From: Sporothrix humicola
Lineage: Eukaryota; Ascomycota; Sordariomycetes; Ophiostomatales; Ophiostomataceae
Length of the DNA: 64,000 nt
NCBI GenBank assembly: GCA_021396245.1
Contig: WNYE01000014.1
Coordinates: 1 to 64,000 of the forward strand
Reading direction: 5' to 3'
Part shown: piece by piece, positions 37,140 through 50,500 of the stretch
How the letters are laid out: the number at the start of each line of letters is the position of its first letter
How positions within the stretch are numbered: the first letter of the stretch is position 1
Made by a program: the position numbers and the translations under genes
Notes under the pieces: model-generated
What the model was told of the DNA's origin: nothing
What the model saw: the letters and a program-made list of their open reading frames with translations, nothing else
Database searches by the model: none

Positions 37140-39701
37140 TGTGAATGGGAAAGAAAGGAGTGGCGATTGGTATATGTGATGCGGTTGTGGTTGCGTTGCT
37201 GGTGAAGCAATCTTCAATGGATCGGGGGAGGAGAGAGGAAGTCAGGCCAGAGGAAAAAACCGCCGGCTGTCGGGAAAGGAAGCTTTTCCCGCAAAAGCAC
37301 CACACTCAGACTCACGCCAAATCAGACCACTGCCATTACCGGTCCCCACCATGGTGCTGCTCTGTGATTGGCCACTAGCTCAGTAGCCGGATAAACACTC
37401 GGTCCGCCGCTAACAACAGTGCAAATGAGCACCTGAACAACGTCACTTGAGGCCAGCGGAACGCGCTTGCCTGTTTTGGGACTGCTCCATTGCGTCTTCC
37501 GCCGTCTTTGTTTGCTGATACAGCGCAACACGTGCCACCTGATCTCTATCAATCGTCCCCTATCGCCAGCGACGCCAGCCCGCCGTCACCCGCTATCGTC
37601 CCCTGAAGACCGCCCCTCTTCAGGCACCTAACAGTAACAGCGTGCCCCTCTCGCGTGCCATCCTGTCAATCGCCCGTTCGCGCCTGCCCGTGGGCCTGGA
37701 TTGGCCGCACGCACCATGACCACCCGCTCGCTCCTTCCCTTGCTACTCTGACGTTTTGCCTGCCTTGTCTTCCGTCACTTGCCCGCTTGCACTTTGGGAC
37801 GGTTCGCTCTTGCCGCGTGAGTCTCACGTTCTGTCAACTCGACGTCTCTTGTTCGCTTGTGACTCCCTTCTTCTCGCATCTCTCGATACCCGCATTCGCT
37901 TCTTTTGTTCTTCTTCTTCTCTGCTCCCAGTCCCCTTCTTGGGCTTATTGTTGCACCCTTGCAGCACCCATCCGTTTCTCCACGTTATTATCTCCCTGCC
38001 GCATCACCATCACGGGCGTGGGCCGACTGTTGGTTCCATTCTTCTTTGGCTGCCTCTTTTTCAGCTTATTTCGCAGTCCCTTTCGCTTCATTTTCGCCAT
38101 ATTCCGGGGTATCGACTTTTTCTCTCTCTCTCTTCCATTTTACCCCTTTACTTTTTACAATCTGAGCGTGTTGCCCATCGTTTATTTCCATTTGGCGATT
38201 ATTACCATCGCCCCGTTGTCGACGCGCGTTTTGGCCTGAGATAGCGCCTTGAGCGACCGGATCTCTTGGCGAATTTGCTGTCGCCCTGTCTTGCTCGAAG
38301 AAGCCCAATATTTAGCAATAGCCTCGCTTACCTCGACCCTCGCGTTCTCTTCCTCCACCAACAAACTTCTTTATCATCGTCGGTCTCGTGCTTTGTCTTC
38401 GTCCTCGTTCTCGTTTCTCTCGACCAGCGATTTCCTTGCAGCGATTTCGATTTCGACTTCCAGCCGACGGTTTCCGACCAACGGCTCTCCACGACATATG
38501 TCCTCGTGCAACTGTTTCGTGCCCTTTGCAGCAGATTAATATCGGGCCCCGTCTTTGTGCAACCCGTGTTGCTTCCCAGTCGTCTCGCAGCCTCTCGAGC
38601 GAGCGACAAGCGACAAACCAGTCCTTCAAAGCCAACGTTGTTTCCTTGGGCTCTTCACCGACTCACCCTCGCTCCATCGTTATCTCTCTCGCCCTCTCCA
38701 CCTTCTCTCCCCGATACCACACATCGCGATCGCTTCCTCTCCGCTTCAACTGCTCCTGCTGTGTTGCAACAGCCTGTGGAGACGTGCGCTACGTTTCTTG
38801 CTCCCTCGTCGTACAGCGCCGCACCACACAACACCTGACGAGCCGCCGAGACGGATGCGTGCACGAGCACTTGCCCACCTTGCCCACAATACGACCATAC
38901 AACCCCAAGCCGACAGCGTGCAGATAAGGAGGGAGAGTCTTGTAGCGCAGGGTCTGATCTCGTCTATTGTTCGATGTTGGGCATCTCCCCCGGCCTGGCC
39001 TAAAGTCTCGCTGTGCCGTTGACTGCCGCCGTTCTTACGCTCACCTGCCGCCTTCCGCCTTTTTGTACGCCTACGACTACGGTCGTCGTATCTCGCGTTA
39101 CCTCTGAACGCCCACGACAAGGTAAGATAGGTCGACAGTTCTTCAGGTTCTTTAAATGAGAGGAGGGGCAAAGAAGGGAAAGACGAGACGAAGCAGATGG
39201 GGGGTTGGACAGAACCTGCATACGATTTCACTCTGTGCTCCGCGTCCTATATGCTCCGTGTCTGTGTCTCTGTTGCTGCTGTGGCCTGTTCTGTGTGCAT
39301 GTGCCCAAGTGGTTTTCTGGGCTCCGGCCCCCGCTCAGCCAGTGCTGTCCAAATCTTGTCCGTTTCTGTCGGTGTTGACTAACCCTATTGCTAACATACC
39401 GATGTCTAGATTGCTCGTGACGGCTCAGCTATTTTTCTTTTTCTTCTTTTTTTTTCCTTTCCATTTGGCACCACTAGGTCTCCGGCCAGATCTTTTCAGC
39501 AGCAGCGTTTTGATATCGCCAGCGACTATCTAGACTTTGTTCCGAAGAGTCTTAACGGGATTCTCTCTGGCGTGTTGACGCATTATCACACATACTTACA
39601 CTAAACTTTCATTTTCCAGCCTTTTCTTTGCTCTTCCTCATTATACCCAGTTACGCCCTCGTTTCTTTCTTCTTCTTTATTGCTTATCACCCCACTCCAC
39701 A
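37140..39701. other. Divergent region between COX13 and the PA-TM-RING gene
   Basis: About 2.56 kb. From about 37650 rightward the plus strand is rich in CT and TCG runs, typical of long fungal 5' leaders. A donor-like AAGGTAAGAT near 39120 and acceptor CATTTTCCAG near 39619 suggest a leader intron of about 0.5 kb for the RING gene. Plus-strand frames of 180-195 codons here lack domains and overlap each other, so I treat them as leader sequence. Confidence 0.5.
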
Positions 39702-41553
39702 ATGGCGCTTCTTATCCGCACCCTGTCTGCGCTGGCCGCGAGCACGGTGACAGTGTTTGTCATTGTCCGTGCCATAGCTGCCGACAGCTACCCTGTCCCT
39801 CCTCGAACCCGCCCGCACATGTCCAGCGTTCCCGGCTTCCAGCTATTCCCGCCAAATGCCGCCATCTCCCTAACCGAAGATAACAGCACATTCTTCCCCG
39901 CCCGGCCGGCCACATTCGGCGCTGAGCTGCCCGAGGATGGTCTCAGTGCAGCACTATGGATTGGTGCCGGCTTTGGTGAAGACGGTGTCGAACCACAGGG
40001 CGAACTCGGCTGCAGCGATGTCCCCGGCTGGGATGGCAAGCGTGCCGCCGACGGTGTACCTGTTCTGCCTGCCGACGGCTTCTTCGACGATGGCACAGAC
40101 AACTACCTGGAAGACTACTCTACGGGAGCCTACTTCCGCAACCTCCACAAAACCGTCCATGCCAAAGCGGGCGCCACGACACCAGGCCGCGAAAGCAGCC
40201 GCAAAGCGTCTGAGGATGTTGACCCTGTCAATTTTGACAGCCCTAAGACCGGTGCTGCTGCCACCGTCGAGACTGGCGATACTGACTCGGCCTCCACAGT
40301 CGGTGACCTAGTTGCAGATACTGATCTGAAGGCCGACAGCTCGCGTAAGGACGCGTCCCGAGAGGATACGACCCGCAAAGGCAAGACCACCAGCGAGGCG
40401 ACGCACCACAGTGATATTCAGTCTCTGCAGGAAGGAGCTGAGATTGCCGGAAAGATTGTCCTCCTTAGGCGGGGTGGCTGCGGGTTCCTGGCCAAAGTCA
40501 TGTGGGCGCAGCGGCGCGGTGCCGTCGGTGTCATTGTGGGAGACGACCGCAAGGGTGGTCCCCTGATCCAAATGTACGCCAGCGGTGACACATCGTTTGT
40601 CACTATTCCGTCCGTGTTTACGGCACACACCACTGCTCATCTATTGACGGCACTGGTGGCGGCCGTGCAGGATGACTCGGCGGGCCTTAAGAAGGCGCCG
40701 GGCATCGAGACCAAGACCAAGACGACGACGACACCCGTGCCTGAAAAGACGGATGCGGCCGAAGACAGCTGGTTCTGGAAGACGCGGCCACGAGAGTGGG
40801 TGCTCGACGAGTACATCCCCACATCAACGTCGACCGCCGGTGGTGCCGACCCTACCTCTACTGGCACGCCCGGTAAGGGCAACGGTCGCCAACTCTTTGT
40901 GACGATTGCGCCCACGCGGGGCACTTTGCCACTGCTTGACACGCTGCTTGTCGTTATTGCCAGCCCTCTTCTTGCCATTATTATCATTACTGGTATCTTG
41001 ATTTTTATCCGGACGCAGTACCGGTACCGCGCCTGGCGGGCACCCAAGGCTGTTGTCGACCAACTGCCCGTTCACATCTACGTGCCACCTGGCGGTTCTC
41101 CGCCGGCGCCAATTTCTGTGCCACTAGGCTCAAATGTGGCCAGCCCGCTCTCGTCTCCAGCACGCTCGCCCAGTCCGCCGACTCTAGAGCCCACCTTGAC
41201 GACACCACTCCTGCAGCGGCCGCGCTCACGTACGACGACAGGCGTCCCCGGCGACGAGCGCCGCGTCACAGTCACACTCCCACCAGCCCAGCCACACCCG
41301 CCGTCCCGGTATTTCCAGGTCGAGTGTGTGGTGTGCTTGGAGGAGTATGTCGCCGGCGATCGCGTCATGAGCCTGCCCTGTGGCCACGAGTTCCACGAAT
41401 CTTGCATGTAAGTTTAGGTTCTCTCCAGACACCACGTCTTCTTACATTCATTTTGCTAACAACTGCAGCACCCCCTGGTTGACCACACGCCGCCGCACCT
41501 GCCCTATCTGCAAAGGTGACGTTGTGCGTGCTGCCAACGGCGATTCCGCCTAG
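39702..41553 (+). CDS. PA-domain, transmembrane RING-H2 E3 ubiquitin ligase
   Basis: Exons 39702-41407 and 41469-41553; a 61-bp intron (GTAAGT...CTGCAG, with GCTAAC branch) splits the isoleucine codon after HEFHESC. The product is 596 aa. In order: a signal peptide (about residues 1-27); a variable lumenal stretch; a protease-associated (PA) domain at about 245-320 (GKIVLLRRGGCGFLAKV, GAVGVIVGDD); a transmembrane helix at about 413-436 (VVIASPLLAIIIITGILIFI) followed by basic residues; a Pro/Ser-rich cytosolic linker; and a C-terminal RING-H2 finger from C542 (CVVCLEEY, LPCGHEFHESC, CPIC). This is the PA-TM-RING arrangement of RNF13 and RNF167-type ligases, which ubiquitinate membrane or trafficking cargo in the endosome/vacuole system. 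Without the second exon the RING would lack its last Cys pair, so the splice is well supported. The substrate is unknown. Confidence 0.92.
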
Positions 41554-42336
41554 ACTTGGGTCAGCCTTGACTCAGAATGATGAATGATTCAATCTCTCTG
41601 CTCAACGACTCTTGTTTTTCTTTCCTCTTTCATTTCATTTGTTCTTTTATACTTCCTTATTGTGCAGGAACAACTTGACAGCGCAGCCGGTACTGTAAGG
41701 CCTATGCCACTCATTGGAACACTTTTGTGTCCAGTGGCTGGGTTTTAATTTCGGGATCTTGGAGAATAGGGTGTTTTCTATTGTGTTCTTTTCTTTTCTT
41801 TTTTGGTTTTTGATGAATTACGTCTGACAATCAGACAATATGCACGGATTGGAGTAACTTTTTGCGCTTCACGGATATGTTTTCATTTGTACTTTCTGGT
41901 CATTCCCTCTCTACCTTCCTGGTATAACGTCTTATTAGCTATCATGGCGTTGAAATTTCACATTTTATTCTTTCATTGCCTTCTGGTTAGTTGTTGTTTA
42001 GCCTGTCACAGTCACTACTAATACAGATACAGTACTGTGATTATGAAAAAACTTGTTGATTTTGAAATATTCCTCAAATGATTTATTGGTTTTATGTCTA
42101 ATGTGTGTCGCTATGTTGTTTAAAATATAAAGCCGCCGGGTTTTTTTTGGTTTTTTTTTCTTTCATTTTTTATTAATTTTTAACAAAAAAAAAAAAACAA
42201 AAAAAAACAGAAAAAATATTGAAAATAACTGAAAAATGAAATCAAATAAAACAACAAACCAGAAATGCTTTATTATGCTTCTTTTGCATTGGGTATTTTA
42301 TTTACAAGAAATAAGTCAAATAGTTCAAACATGCAT
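41554..42336. other. Convergent 3' region between the PA-TM-RING gene and APN2
   Basis: Very T-rich on the plus strand, with homopolymer runs (T runs near 42140-42165, A runs near 42184-42210). There are no coding frames of note. It probably holds the 3' UTRs and polyadenylation regions of the two convergent genes. Confidence 0.55.
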
Positions 42337-45332
42337 TTACTCTGGCCGGTCCGGCCGCCAGTCGCGACTCCACATGAACGTGGTACACTGCCACGCTGTG
42401 CCCTTTTCGCGTTTTCCTAATGGCCCAGGCGGCCGTGCACACATGTAAAATGAGCGCCCGTTGTTGACACCGGCCTTTTTTGTGACAAAAGTCTTGCAAG
42501 GCTCGCCGTGTTCGCACATCGGCGCCTGGCGCTGGCCCAGACCGAGACGCGACCACGAAGCCTTGGCGGCATCCAAGTTCTTGAAGGCGGCATCAACCTC
42601 TTCGGCGGTCATCCACATGGCGTCTTCGTCGGTGACGGTTGCTGAAGTGGCGGCCTCGTCTAGAGCCGACTTGACTTCCGACGACGGCGATTGGGGTGGT
42701 GGCAGCTGTGCCTGAGACGCAGATGGCTCAGCCGCCTTCGTCTCTTCTTTTATTGGTTCTTTGGCCGGCCGGGCAGTGAGAAACATGTTCATGGACATTT
42801 GGGTGCCTGTTGACGACGAGCCGGAGATTTTTGCCTTTTTCGTTGGTCGGGTGGAACTCGAGCCCGGGCCTGAGGTAGATGAGGAAGGAGCGACTGCCCC
42901 ACTCCTCGACCGTGACAGGCTGCGCCGTGCTGTCGGCACCGAGTTTGATAGCAGCGACGGAGTCGGCGACTGCGACCGCGTCAAAGGCGTCTTGTCTTTC
43001 GGCGCTAGGCTGGTAGGGTTGTTGTAGACACTGGCTCCAAGGGTGTCTGCACCATCCTGTCTTTCCCCATCTTTCCCCCGCTCGCGACTAGCGACAACCC
43101 CAGACTGATCACCCCAAAACGACTGAATTGGGTTTGGTTTCGCATCAGCTTTTGATGGACTGTCTTTCTCCATGTTTGTGACAATTTCTGCTGGCGTCGT
43201 TCCCCGCTCGAAGGGAAGATCTGTGGAGGGCGATTGCGAACGACAGCCGTGGACAGCCGACGATTCGTACAAACCTCCCACACCTCCACGTTCGCTCTGT
43301 GAGCCAACGGTTGTTTGAGTTGCTGTATTTGGGTCTGGAGCATGACCTGGCCTGCTGGGCAGGGATGGGGATACGGCCGAGGATAACGATTGTTGCCCAT
43401 CATCTCTGTTCGCATGGAGGGGAGGAGGTTGTGAATCTGATCCTCGGTCGTCGTTGTCGATGCGTTCTTCTGGTAGGTCGGTCGGCTGTCGTTTTTGCGT
43501 CGCTGTCGCTGGTGTAGACTTTGACCATGTTGCTGTCAGTTCGGCAGGCTCGGACCGTTCGTCCTCCTCCGCCGTTCCGGGCACACCATCGACATCTTCA
43601 ACTTCATCGTCATCTTCAATCATGGCCCCTCCTTCATCATCTGACTCAACCAATTCGACAGGATCTGCTTTGAAGATAGCTGGGAGTTCGGGATTTGACG
43701 GCTGTGCTTCTGGGCGAGCGGGCTGTTGCTGTTCTGCAGAGAGGCTGCTCTCAACAGCAACGACAGCGGGAGGCTTCGCTGCTCTCTGGAACATGCTGGC
43801 AATATGTCTGCGATTGGAGAATTGTGCCATGCGACGTGCGGACTGGGGGAAACGCTTCTTGAGGAGTGCAGCATCTTCATCTGCCGCAAGAACCTTTTGC
43901 CCACCTGCGAACCGGCCTGGTGGGTTGAGATAGTCGAGTGTATGTGCGACTTTTTCCTCGCCCGGGTGTTTTGCCTCATTCTCGATTGAATCTTGCAGGA
44001 CAATGTAGACTGGGCAGTGGTCTGATCCGTGCAGCTGTGGCTGTATGTCGGCCTCCTGCACGAGCTGCATGACCTTGGGGCTGCACACGATGAAGTCGAT
44101 ACGCGAGCCGAAGTTGGCCGGGCGGTGGTTCTTGCGCGTGTCCCAGCACGTAAACATGCCAGTGCGGTCTGGATGTAGCTCGCGGCACGTGTCGTAAAGC
44201 ACGGGCGGACGCCGAGTTTCGACCGTCTCGTCGATGAAGGGTCTGCCTGTATCTGAGAAGACACGGCTATGGTACAACAGCTGGTTTAGCAGTTTAGGCG
44301 CCCGCATGGTCATGTAATTCTCGTCGAACTCCAGCGCTTCCGCCACCACTTTGTGACCCTGGTGGCCCCAGATGCCCGCGGTGTCCATCTGGTCGCGTGT
44401 AATGTTGAGGTCGCCCAGAAGGACGACATTTTTGCCGGCCGCTGCCAGGTTGCGAATGCGCACATCGAGGGCAAGTAAAAATGTGTTGCGGTATCCTGAT
44501 CGTTCGTGGTTTCGTCGGGCCGGGCAGTAGACGTTTATAAGGACAAAGAGAGGGAATTCGAGGATGAGGCAGCGGCCTTCAGAGTCGATAATATCGCGGC
44601 CGACGGCGGCCCTTCGCAGCTGGCGGTCGGTCGGGTAGCCGCCAATCTGTTTGTCAGGTGGTGCATCGACATATCGTGTCTGGGTTCCGGGGATTTTGAG
44701 GACGCCAGTCACGCCTTCTTCCACCCGCAGTGGGACGCATTTGCTATCTCTCGTGTAGACAGCAACGCCGGAGTATCCTATAGTATAAATAGAGCGTCAG
44801 TAGCTGGTTAACCGAGCTTCGGAGCGGTAAACGGCAGAGAGGTAGGTATCGGCATAAAAAGGGGGCTCGCTCGGACCTGTCAGACTGTGTGGGAAGCTGT
44901 AAAATGTGTCCCATCCCTCGACGAACACGAGGTCGTCGGTTAAGCTCGCTTTGGGCGTCTTGACCTCTTGGAAACAGACAATGTCCGCCTCGAGGATATC
45001 AAACATGGACTAGGTAGGCGGTTAGCAACAGAAACTGCGGTGCCGCTAGAGATGTAGAGGAATGAGGAAGGAGGTTGTCGACGATCGGGCCGGACATCGT
45101 TCGGCGTTCGGCTGGGGATGTATGCATACTTTGAGGTCCTTGTCCTTGTTCCATGGCGAGTACTTGAACGGATTTCGAATGCCGTTGACTAGAAATCATG
45201 TTAGCATCAGCAGCCACAAAGCTTACTTGGTACACTTGGCGAAAGCCAGGCCCAATGTCGTCAACATCGTCAACGTCGATCATGGGAGGGGCTTTGAAGC
45301 TTACCATTCCATGTGACAATGCGCACCGTCAT
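42337..45332 (-). CDS. APN2: Class II AP endonuclease APN2 (DNA lyase)
   Basis: Four exons: 45332-45305, 45188-45130, 45009-44877 and 44777-42337, giving 886 aa. Introns are 116, 120 and 99 bp; the third has a weak donor (GTCCGA), but the joined protein SFPHSLTGYSGVAVYTR matches the family. The exonuclease-endonuclease-phosphatase fold fills about the first 370 residues: TWNVNGIR (residues 7-14), metal-binding Glu44 in CFQEVK, the active-site loop GDLNITRDQMD, GSRIDFIVCS and the catalytic GSDHCPVYI. A long disordered acidic/Ser-rich middle follows, containing QMSMNMFL, which resembles a PCNA-binding PIP box. The protein ends in a GRF zinc finger (CEHGEPCKTF, FYMCARPPGP, WQCTTFMW). The enzyme cuts abasic sites and trims blocked 3' ends in base-excision repair in the nucleus. 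It is the classic MAT-flanking gene. Confidence 0.96.
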
Positions 45333-47581
45333 CTGCAGCCACGAGTTAGCATATAGTAAGTAATGTTCCGCAAGCTTCGTCTGGTGCAAGAGAAGGATCC
45401 TTGAATTCTAGGGCCCAGAGCCCACGTGTGGAAAGGTTTAAATCTGGGGCACCGGGATTTAGGGCACCCATCCACTCCATAAACAAGGCGGATGGGGACA
45501 GCCGGACAATGATGCTAGACGGCAGAGAAAACGTACCTTGGCAGCATCTCACAGCAGCAGAGGCGCTGTAGACTGCCAGTTGAGAGGTCGACGGCGGCGG
45601 GTGACTTTGGAGACAGCATCGAGACCAAGCGAGACAGATGCGGCCCCGCAGTCTCTCGAATTTGGCGGTGTGACAGTAGTCCGTTGGTGATTTTATGAGG
45701 CCCTAGCCATGCCCCTGAGAGTGGGAGGTATGTCGGTTGTCTGGCTGCGGTTTGTGAGGATCGTGGTGGGCGTGGAGCGTCGCAAACATAGAGCTTCGCG
45801 ACTTGAACACAACGAGTACTAAAGAGGCAAATCCTCACGACCCCAGGAAATGACGTTTCGCGATTCGGACTTGCTCCTTCTGCCGCGAAATCACGTGCTC
45901 CAACTCGCGACTTCCCCACTAAGCTTTTTGGCAGGAGCACCCTGGATCCCTGCACACGTGATTCATACCGTCACTCATATTCGGTATTCCCAGCAAATAT
46001 TCCCAGCAAAACAGCCTCACCACTCTCATTCCTTGCAATTCGTCTGATTCACAGCAAAAACCGGGGTTTGCTTGGTGGCCCGTGACACTAACACGGGGAA
46101 TGATAACGCGGCAAGACGGCAAAGCAGAGCGGCACAAGGACTCCACTTCAAGATACACTTGTGCAGTCCGCGCAGCCCAACGCAACCCCGGATCCTATGA
46201 TGGAAATGGCAAGATTCTTCGACGGCCAAGGGTACAAGCTAAGAGGAACAATCTGAAAGTGACACGCCAAAGACTGTCCAGAACGTCTCTGGCAAGAAAA
46301 AAGAAGCACATTTGCATGTAGATTGTGGTGACAGCGCAAAGTAAGGGCAGGGTACTGCTTTCCTTTTTGGGAACTGCTTTGCGGATCCGGTCTCCGCCTG
46401 CCTTCCGCTGCAAAAGGCCCAATCATGGGGCAATCACGCGGCAGGAGCATGCAGAGCGGGAGGGATTAGCCAGGAGGTTGGGTGCCATTGGGAGAGTTTG
46501 TATTCCTTCTTGTCGTTGCCCTTGTCGCCCTAGCTTCCCCCGGAGATACTTCAAACTTGGCTGCGCGGCTCGTGTGGGAAGAGACGAGGAAATAAGGATT
46601 AAAAGGAAATAAAGAATAAATTAAGCTGCTCGTAAAACGACTAAAATATAAGATATTAAATGCACATTCGGGCGTGCTTTGAAGCTTGTGACAAACGAGG
46701 CAATACATTATTCCTTCTGCCTGCCCCTCTCCTCCTTCTCTCACCTTCTCTCACCTCAACTCTCACCATTTCTTCCAAGTTTCTCTCTCACTCCCACCCC
46801 CCTCGGCCTTCGGACTAACCTTCCGCCAACCACGTCAGTAAGAGGATGATGAGACTGCAAAGTCACCAAAGATAGAAAAGGAAACTCGAATCCGAACGGG
46901 AACAACGACAAATCATCAAACTTATAAATTGGAAGGCATTCTCGAGCTTATGGGACAAAGTCCCATCCAAAACAAAAACATAAAACAGGTTCCTTTGCCA
47001 ACTGTGTCAACTGTGTCAACTTTCGTGTCCAAAACTCGTCCAAACGTCCAAACATCCAAACAGACCAATACAAAAACCTTCGAGCGTCAAAAATTCAAGC
47101 ATCCAAGAAAGCATCCGAGGCAATCCAATAACGTCCAAAACATCCAAACATCCAAACATGAAACATGGCCGTAGCCATGTTGAAGAATGACCCTGCATCC
47201 CGAATTCCATACTAACCAAGAGGAAAAACGATCAAAGTGGAAAAAACAAATCGAAAACCCAAACAAGCGCTCTTACTCACTTCCACCTCTTCTCGCCAGG
47301 CGAATTAGCAATGTCCACCCCGTAAAACGAAATAGGAAAACATGACAACAAAGCAAAGTCATTAGAAACAGAGGACGCCCGATTTGAAACGTCGCTCAAT
47401 ACATGAGGAAAGATCATCAACACCCGACAGGAAACACCGAACACGAAACAAAGCAGAAAGCGGAAAACAGAAAACAAAAAACGACGCCATCATTACACAT
47501 TCGGAAAGGACAGAAAGTGGGTAGGCGGGGAATAAAAAGAAGGACAGGAAGAAAGACAACAAACTCGACTCAACTCGACCC
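45333..47581. other. Intergenic between APN2 start and the zinc-cluster gene 3' end
   Basis: About 2.25 kb with only short frames. It contains the APN2 promoter. From about 46.95 to 47.17 kb it has a degenerate TCCAAACA-type repeat, and close to 47.58 kb the likely 3' UTR of the minus-strand regulator. Confidence 0.5.
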
Positions 47582-50500
47582 CTACACGTTCATCGCCCGG
47601 AAGAGCACGGCCGCCACATTGCGCGCCATGTCCGACTTCTTGCCTAGGTACCACAGCGCCTGGATGCACTCCTCGCAGTGCCGCAGGCTTGCGCGGCAAG
47701 CCTCGCCCTCGTGTCCCAGAAGATCGGCCGAGCTCTGCTGGCGGATGCCGTCTGCTTCTCTGAGGTGAATAATGGCAGCCTTGGAGAAAGCGCGGATCAG
47801 CAGAATGGTCCAGGGCTCCGTCAGAATCGTGCCCTCGCGCACGGCATAATGGAAGTCGGGCATGGTCGGGTCCGAGTCTGAGTTGGGCATGAGCGGCGTG
47901 GCGATGCGCGCAACGTCGGCCAGCTGCATGGCGCTCGACCGGCGGATGCTGTACACGGTGCGTGCGTTCTCGCGCATCTTCCGCGACTCCTCAAGACCGA
48001 CACGGTTTTCGTCGATCAAGGCAATGACGTCAGCCAGCATGAGCGAACCCAAGTGCCAGTGCGCCAGGATACAAACGAACCAACCCCGAATGCGCGTGGG
48101 CACCGTTGGGTAGTGCTGGATCAGCTCGCGGTAGAAGGCACCGTACGTCAGGTTCCAGTACCGATAAATCATGAGCGTCTCGCTGATCACCTCCTCAATG
48201 GGCTGGCCCTTGGTGAGGTACGGCTTGCGCAGCATGTTTTGGAGGTACAGAACCTGGCGGTACAGCAGCACCTTGACAGGCGCAGTGCGCGTGATGATGC
48301 TGGCAGCGTCATCATATTCACATGGGTAGTGGTACGGCGAGTGAGACATGCGCTCTGGGTCGTCCTGTATGAACAGGTCAATACGCCACCGGTTGTTCTT
48401 CTTTCCCGGCTTACCGCTGGACGTGATGCCGGCAGGATCGAAACGGTTCTTCTCTCTGGTGTTGCGGCCGCGGCTGCTGTTGTTGCTCGGGCTCGTGCCA
48501 GTGCTGTTGCCGGCGCTCTCGCTGTTGTGGCGCATGGCGTTGCGAATATCTTCAAGGTTGATGTTGCTACCATCACCGCCTTGACCGGCACCCTGGCTGC
48601 ACCCGGTGGCTGCACCTTCGGCGAGCCCCTTGTCGAACATATCGTCATGCTCGGCTGCCTCGTGCTGGCTCATGTCATCTGCCAAGACTACAGGGCGTTC
48701 GGTCATGGAGGCCGAGATGGTGTCGAACATGACAGCAAGCCAGAACAAAAGCCCAACCGTCTGGCTTTCCTCGGAACCAAGCGAAGACGTGTCGGTCACA
48801 TCGCGTGTGTTGCCGTTGCGGCGGTCATTCTTGCCAGGAGGCTGCTCGCCCAAGAAACCCAGCTCGTGGTTGTCAAACTTGAACTTGAGCGCATGCATCT
48901 TGCGTGCGGCACGTTCGATAAAGATGGGCGGGCCGTCCTTATCAATTACCTCGCCCAACTTGTCAAGAATGGCCTCACGGCGGCGGCGGGCTTCTGCGCC
49001 GTTATCGTTGTCATCATTGTCCGTCGGGAGCGGGCCGCTGCCGTACTGGGCGTTGCTGGTGGTAAGCTCGAGCTCGGCAAACTCATACTCCTCCCAGGGG
49101 CGCTGGGTCATGCTGAAGATGAGCTCAGCACAAACAACACGGTACGATTCGATATCAGCACACTCCTGCACAGCAATGCGGGCCTGCTGCCAGATGGAGC
49201 GCTGGATGCTGCGGTCGAACTCTTCCGTGGTGGCGTAGTTCATCGTGGCGAAGCCAGCGGCATACGTCTCACGCTGGCGCTGGCTGCCCTGAGCCCACTG
49301 CGTGGCAAAGGCCATGATGACGAGATGCAGGGCCTTTTGGCTGGCCTGGTTCTGGGCGGTCGTCAGACGCATAATGCCGACAGACTGTGCAAGCTTGTCC
49401 AGCTTGGTCACACGGCGGTACACACGGTTAGACCACTTGGGGCCGAACTGCTGCTTGTGGTTGGCCTGAGGTGCCCAAGTGCGACGGCCGCCGACGGCCA
49501 TGGTAGGGACATCGCCGTGGATTGAGCCGTTGGCGATTGCTTTTATGGGCATCTGCTTTGGTGGACGGGCCCAAACGTTATACGGGCATGTCTCCTCGGT
49601 GATCCAGCACGTGAGGTTGTGCTCGAGCACATCGTGGTAGATTTGCAGCAGGTTCTCGGAGATGCTGTGGTTGTTGACACGCGTGGCCATCATAAACTCG
49701 ACAGTGTTGGGTGAGGGTGACACCATGGAGTATGAAGACATGCGACGGTTACCGCCATACTGCTGAGGGTGGGTGAACGAGCCACGGTGCTGCATGGAAT
49801 AGGCATCCGTGATGACAGACGGTGAGGTGCCGTCGTCCTCTTCGCCATTAACCGACGAAAAGACTTCCGGAGGCGACAGATTTGGAGACAGGTCGATCAC
49901 GGCCTGGCTGTTGGTGACGTCGAGGCTGGTCTGGCCGGGCATCATGTCCCACAAAGCCGTGGGGTCTGGGGTGGGCATGTTGTGGAACGCTGGCCGTGAT
50001 ACAAGATCAGTTGTGGTGACGGGCATACCATCAAAAGACGGCAGTCCAATCAGGCCGGAAGTACCGTCCGTTGTAACGCCAGCATCAAAACCCATTGTCG
50101 ACAGATCCACGCCGTTTGTGTAGCCGTGTGGCTGTTGCGGGTTATGCTGGTGATGTGTGCTGGGAAGTGGCGCAAAGGTGTCCATATGACTTGCCAGGAC
50201 CTGCTGGAACGGCGATGGCTGGGCCTGACCCCAGAACGCCGCCATATCTACATTGGCAGCACCTGTACTCAGTGGAATAGATGGCGGGATCCCGCCGACA
50301 TCACCAGTCTCTGATGTCGTGCGCATCGTCGAAGTCGACGACTGTGGTGGGGAGGGGAAGATGGGAGCCGGCGGCGGTCCCGTCACGACCGGAGCCGTCG
50401 ATGTGGTGGCAGCGGCGGCGGCAGCGGCCGCCGCAGCCCGCGCCTGTTGTGCCTGCTGTGCCTCTGTTGTCCGCTGCCGCTTCTTCTGGCGGAGCTCGCC

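Noticed and set aside
37655..38927. Plus-strand frames of 180-195 codons before the RING gene
   Set aside because: They overlap in several frames, are low-complexity Ser/Leu/Phe-rich, and sit in CT-rich leader sequence.
48053..49525. 490-codon frame antisense to the zinc-cluster gene
   Set aside because: It lies entirely within the second exon of the regulator, has no domain, and reflects codon composition.
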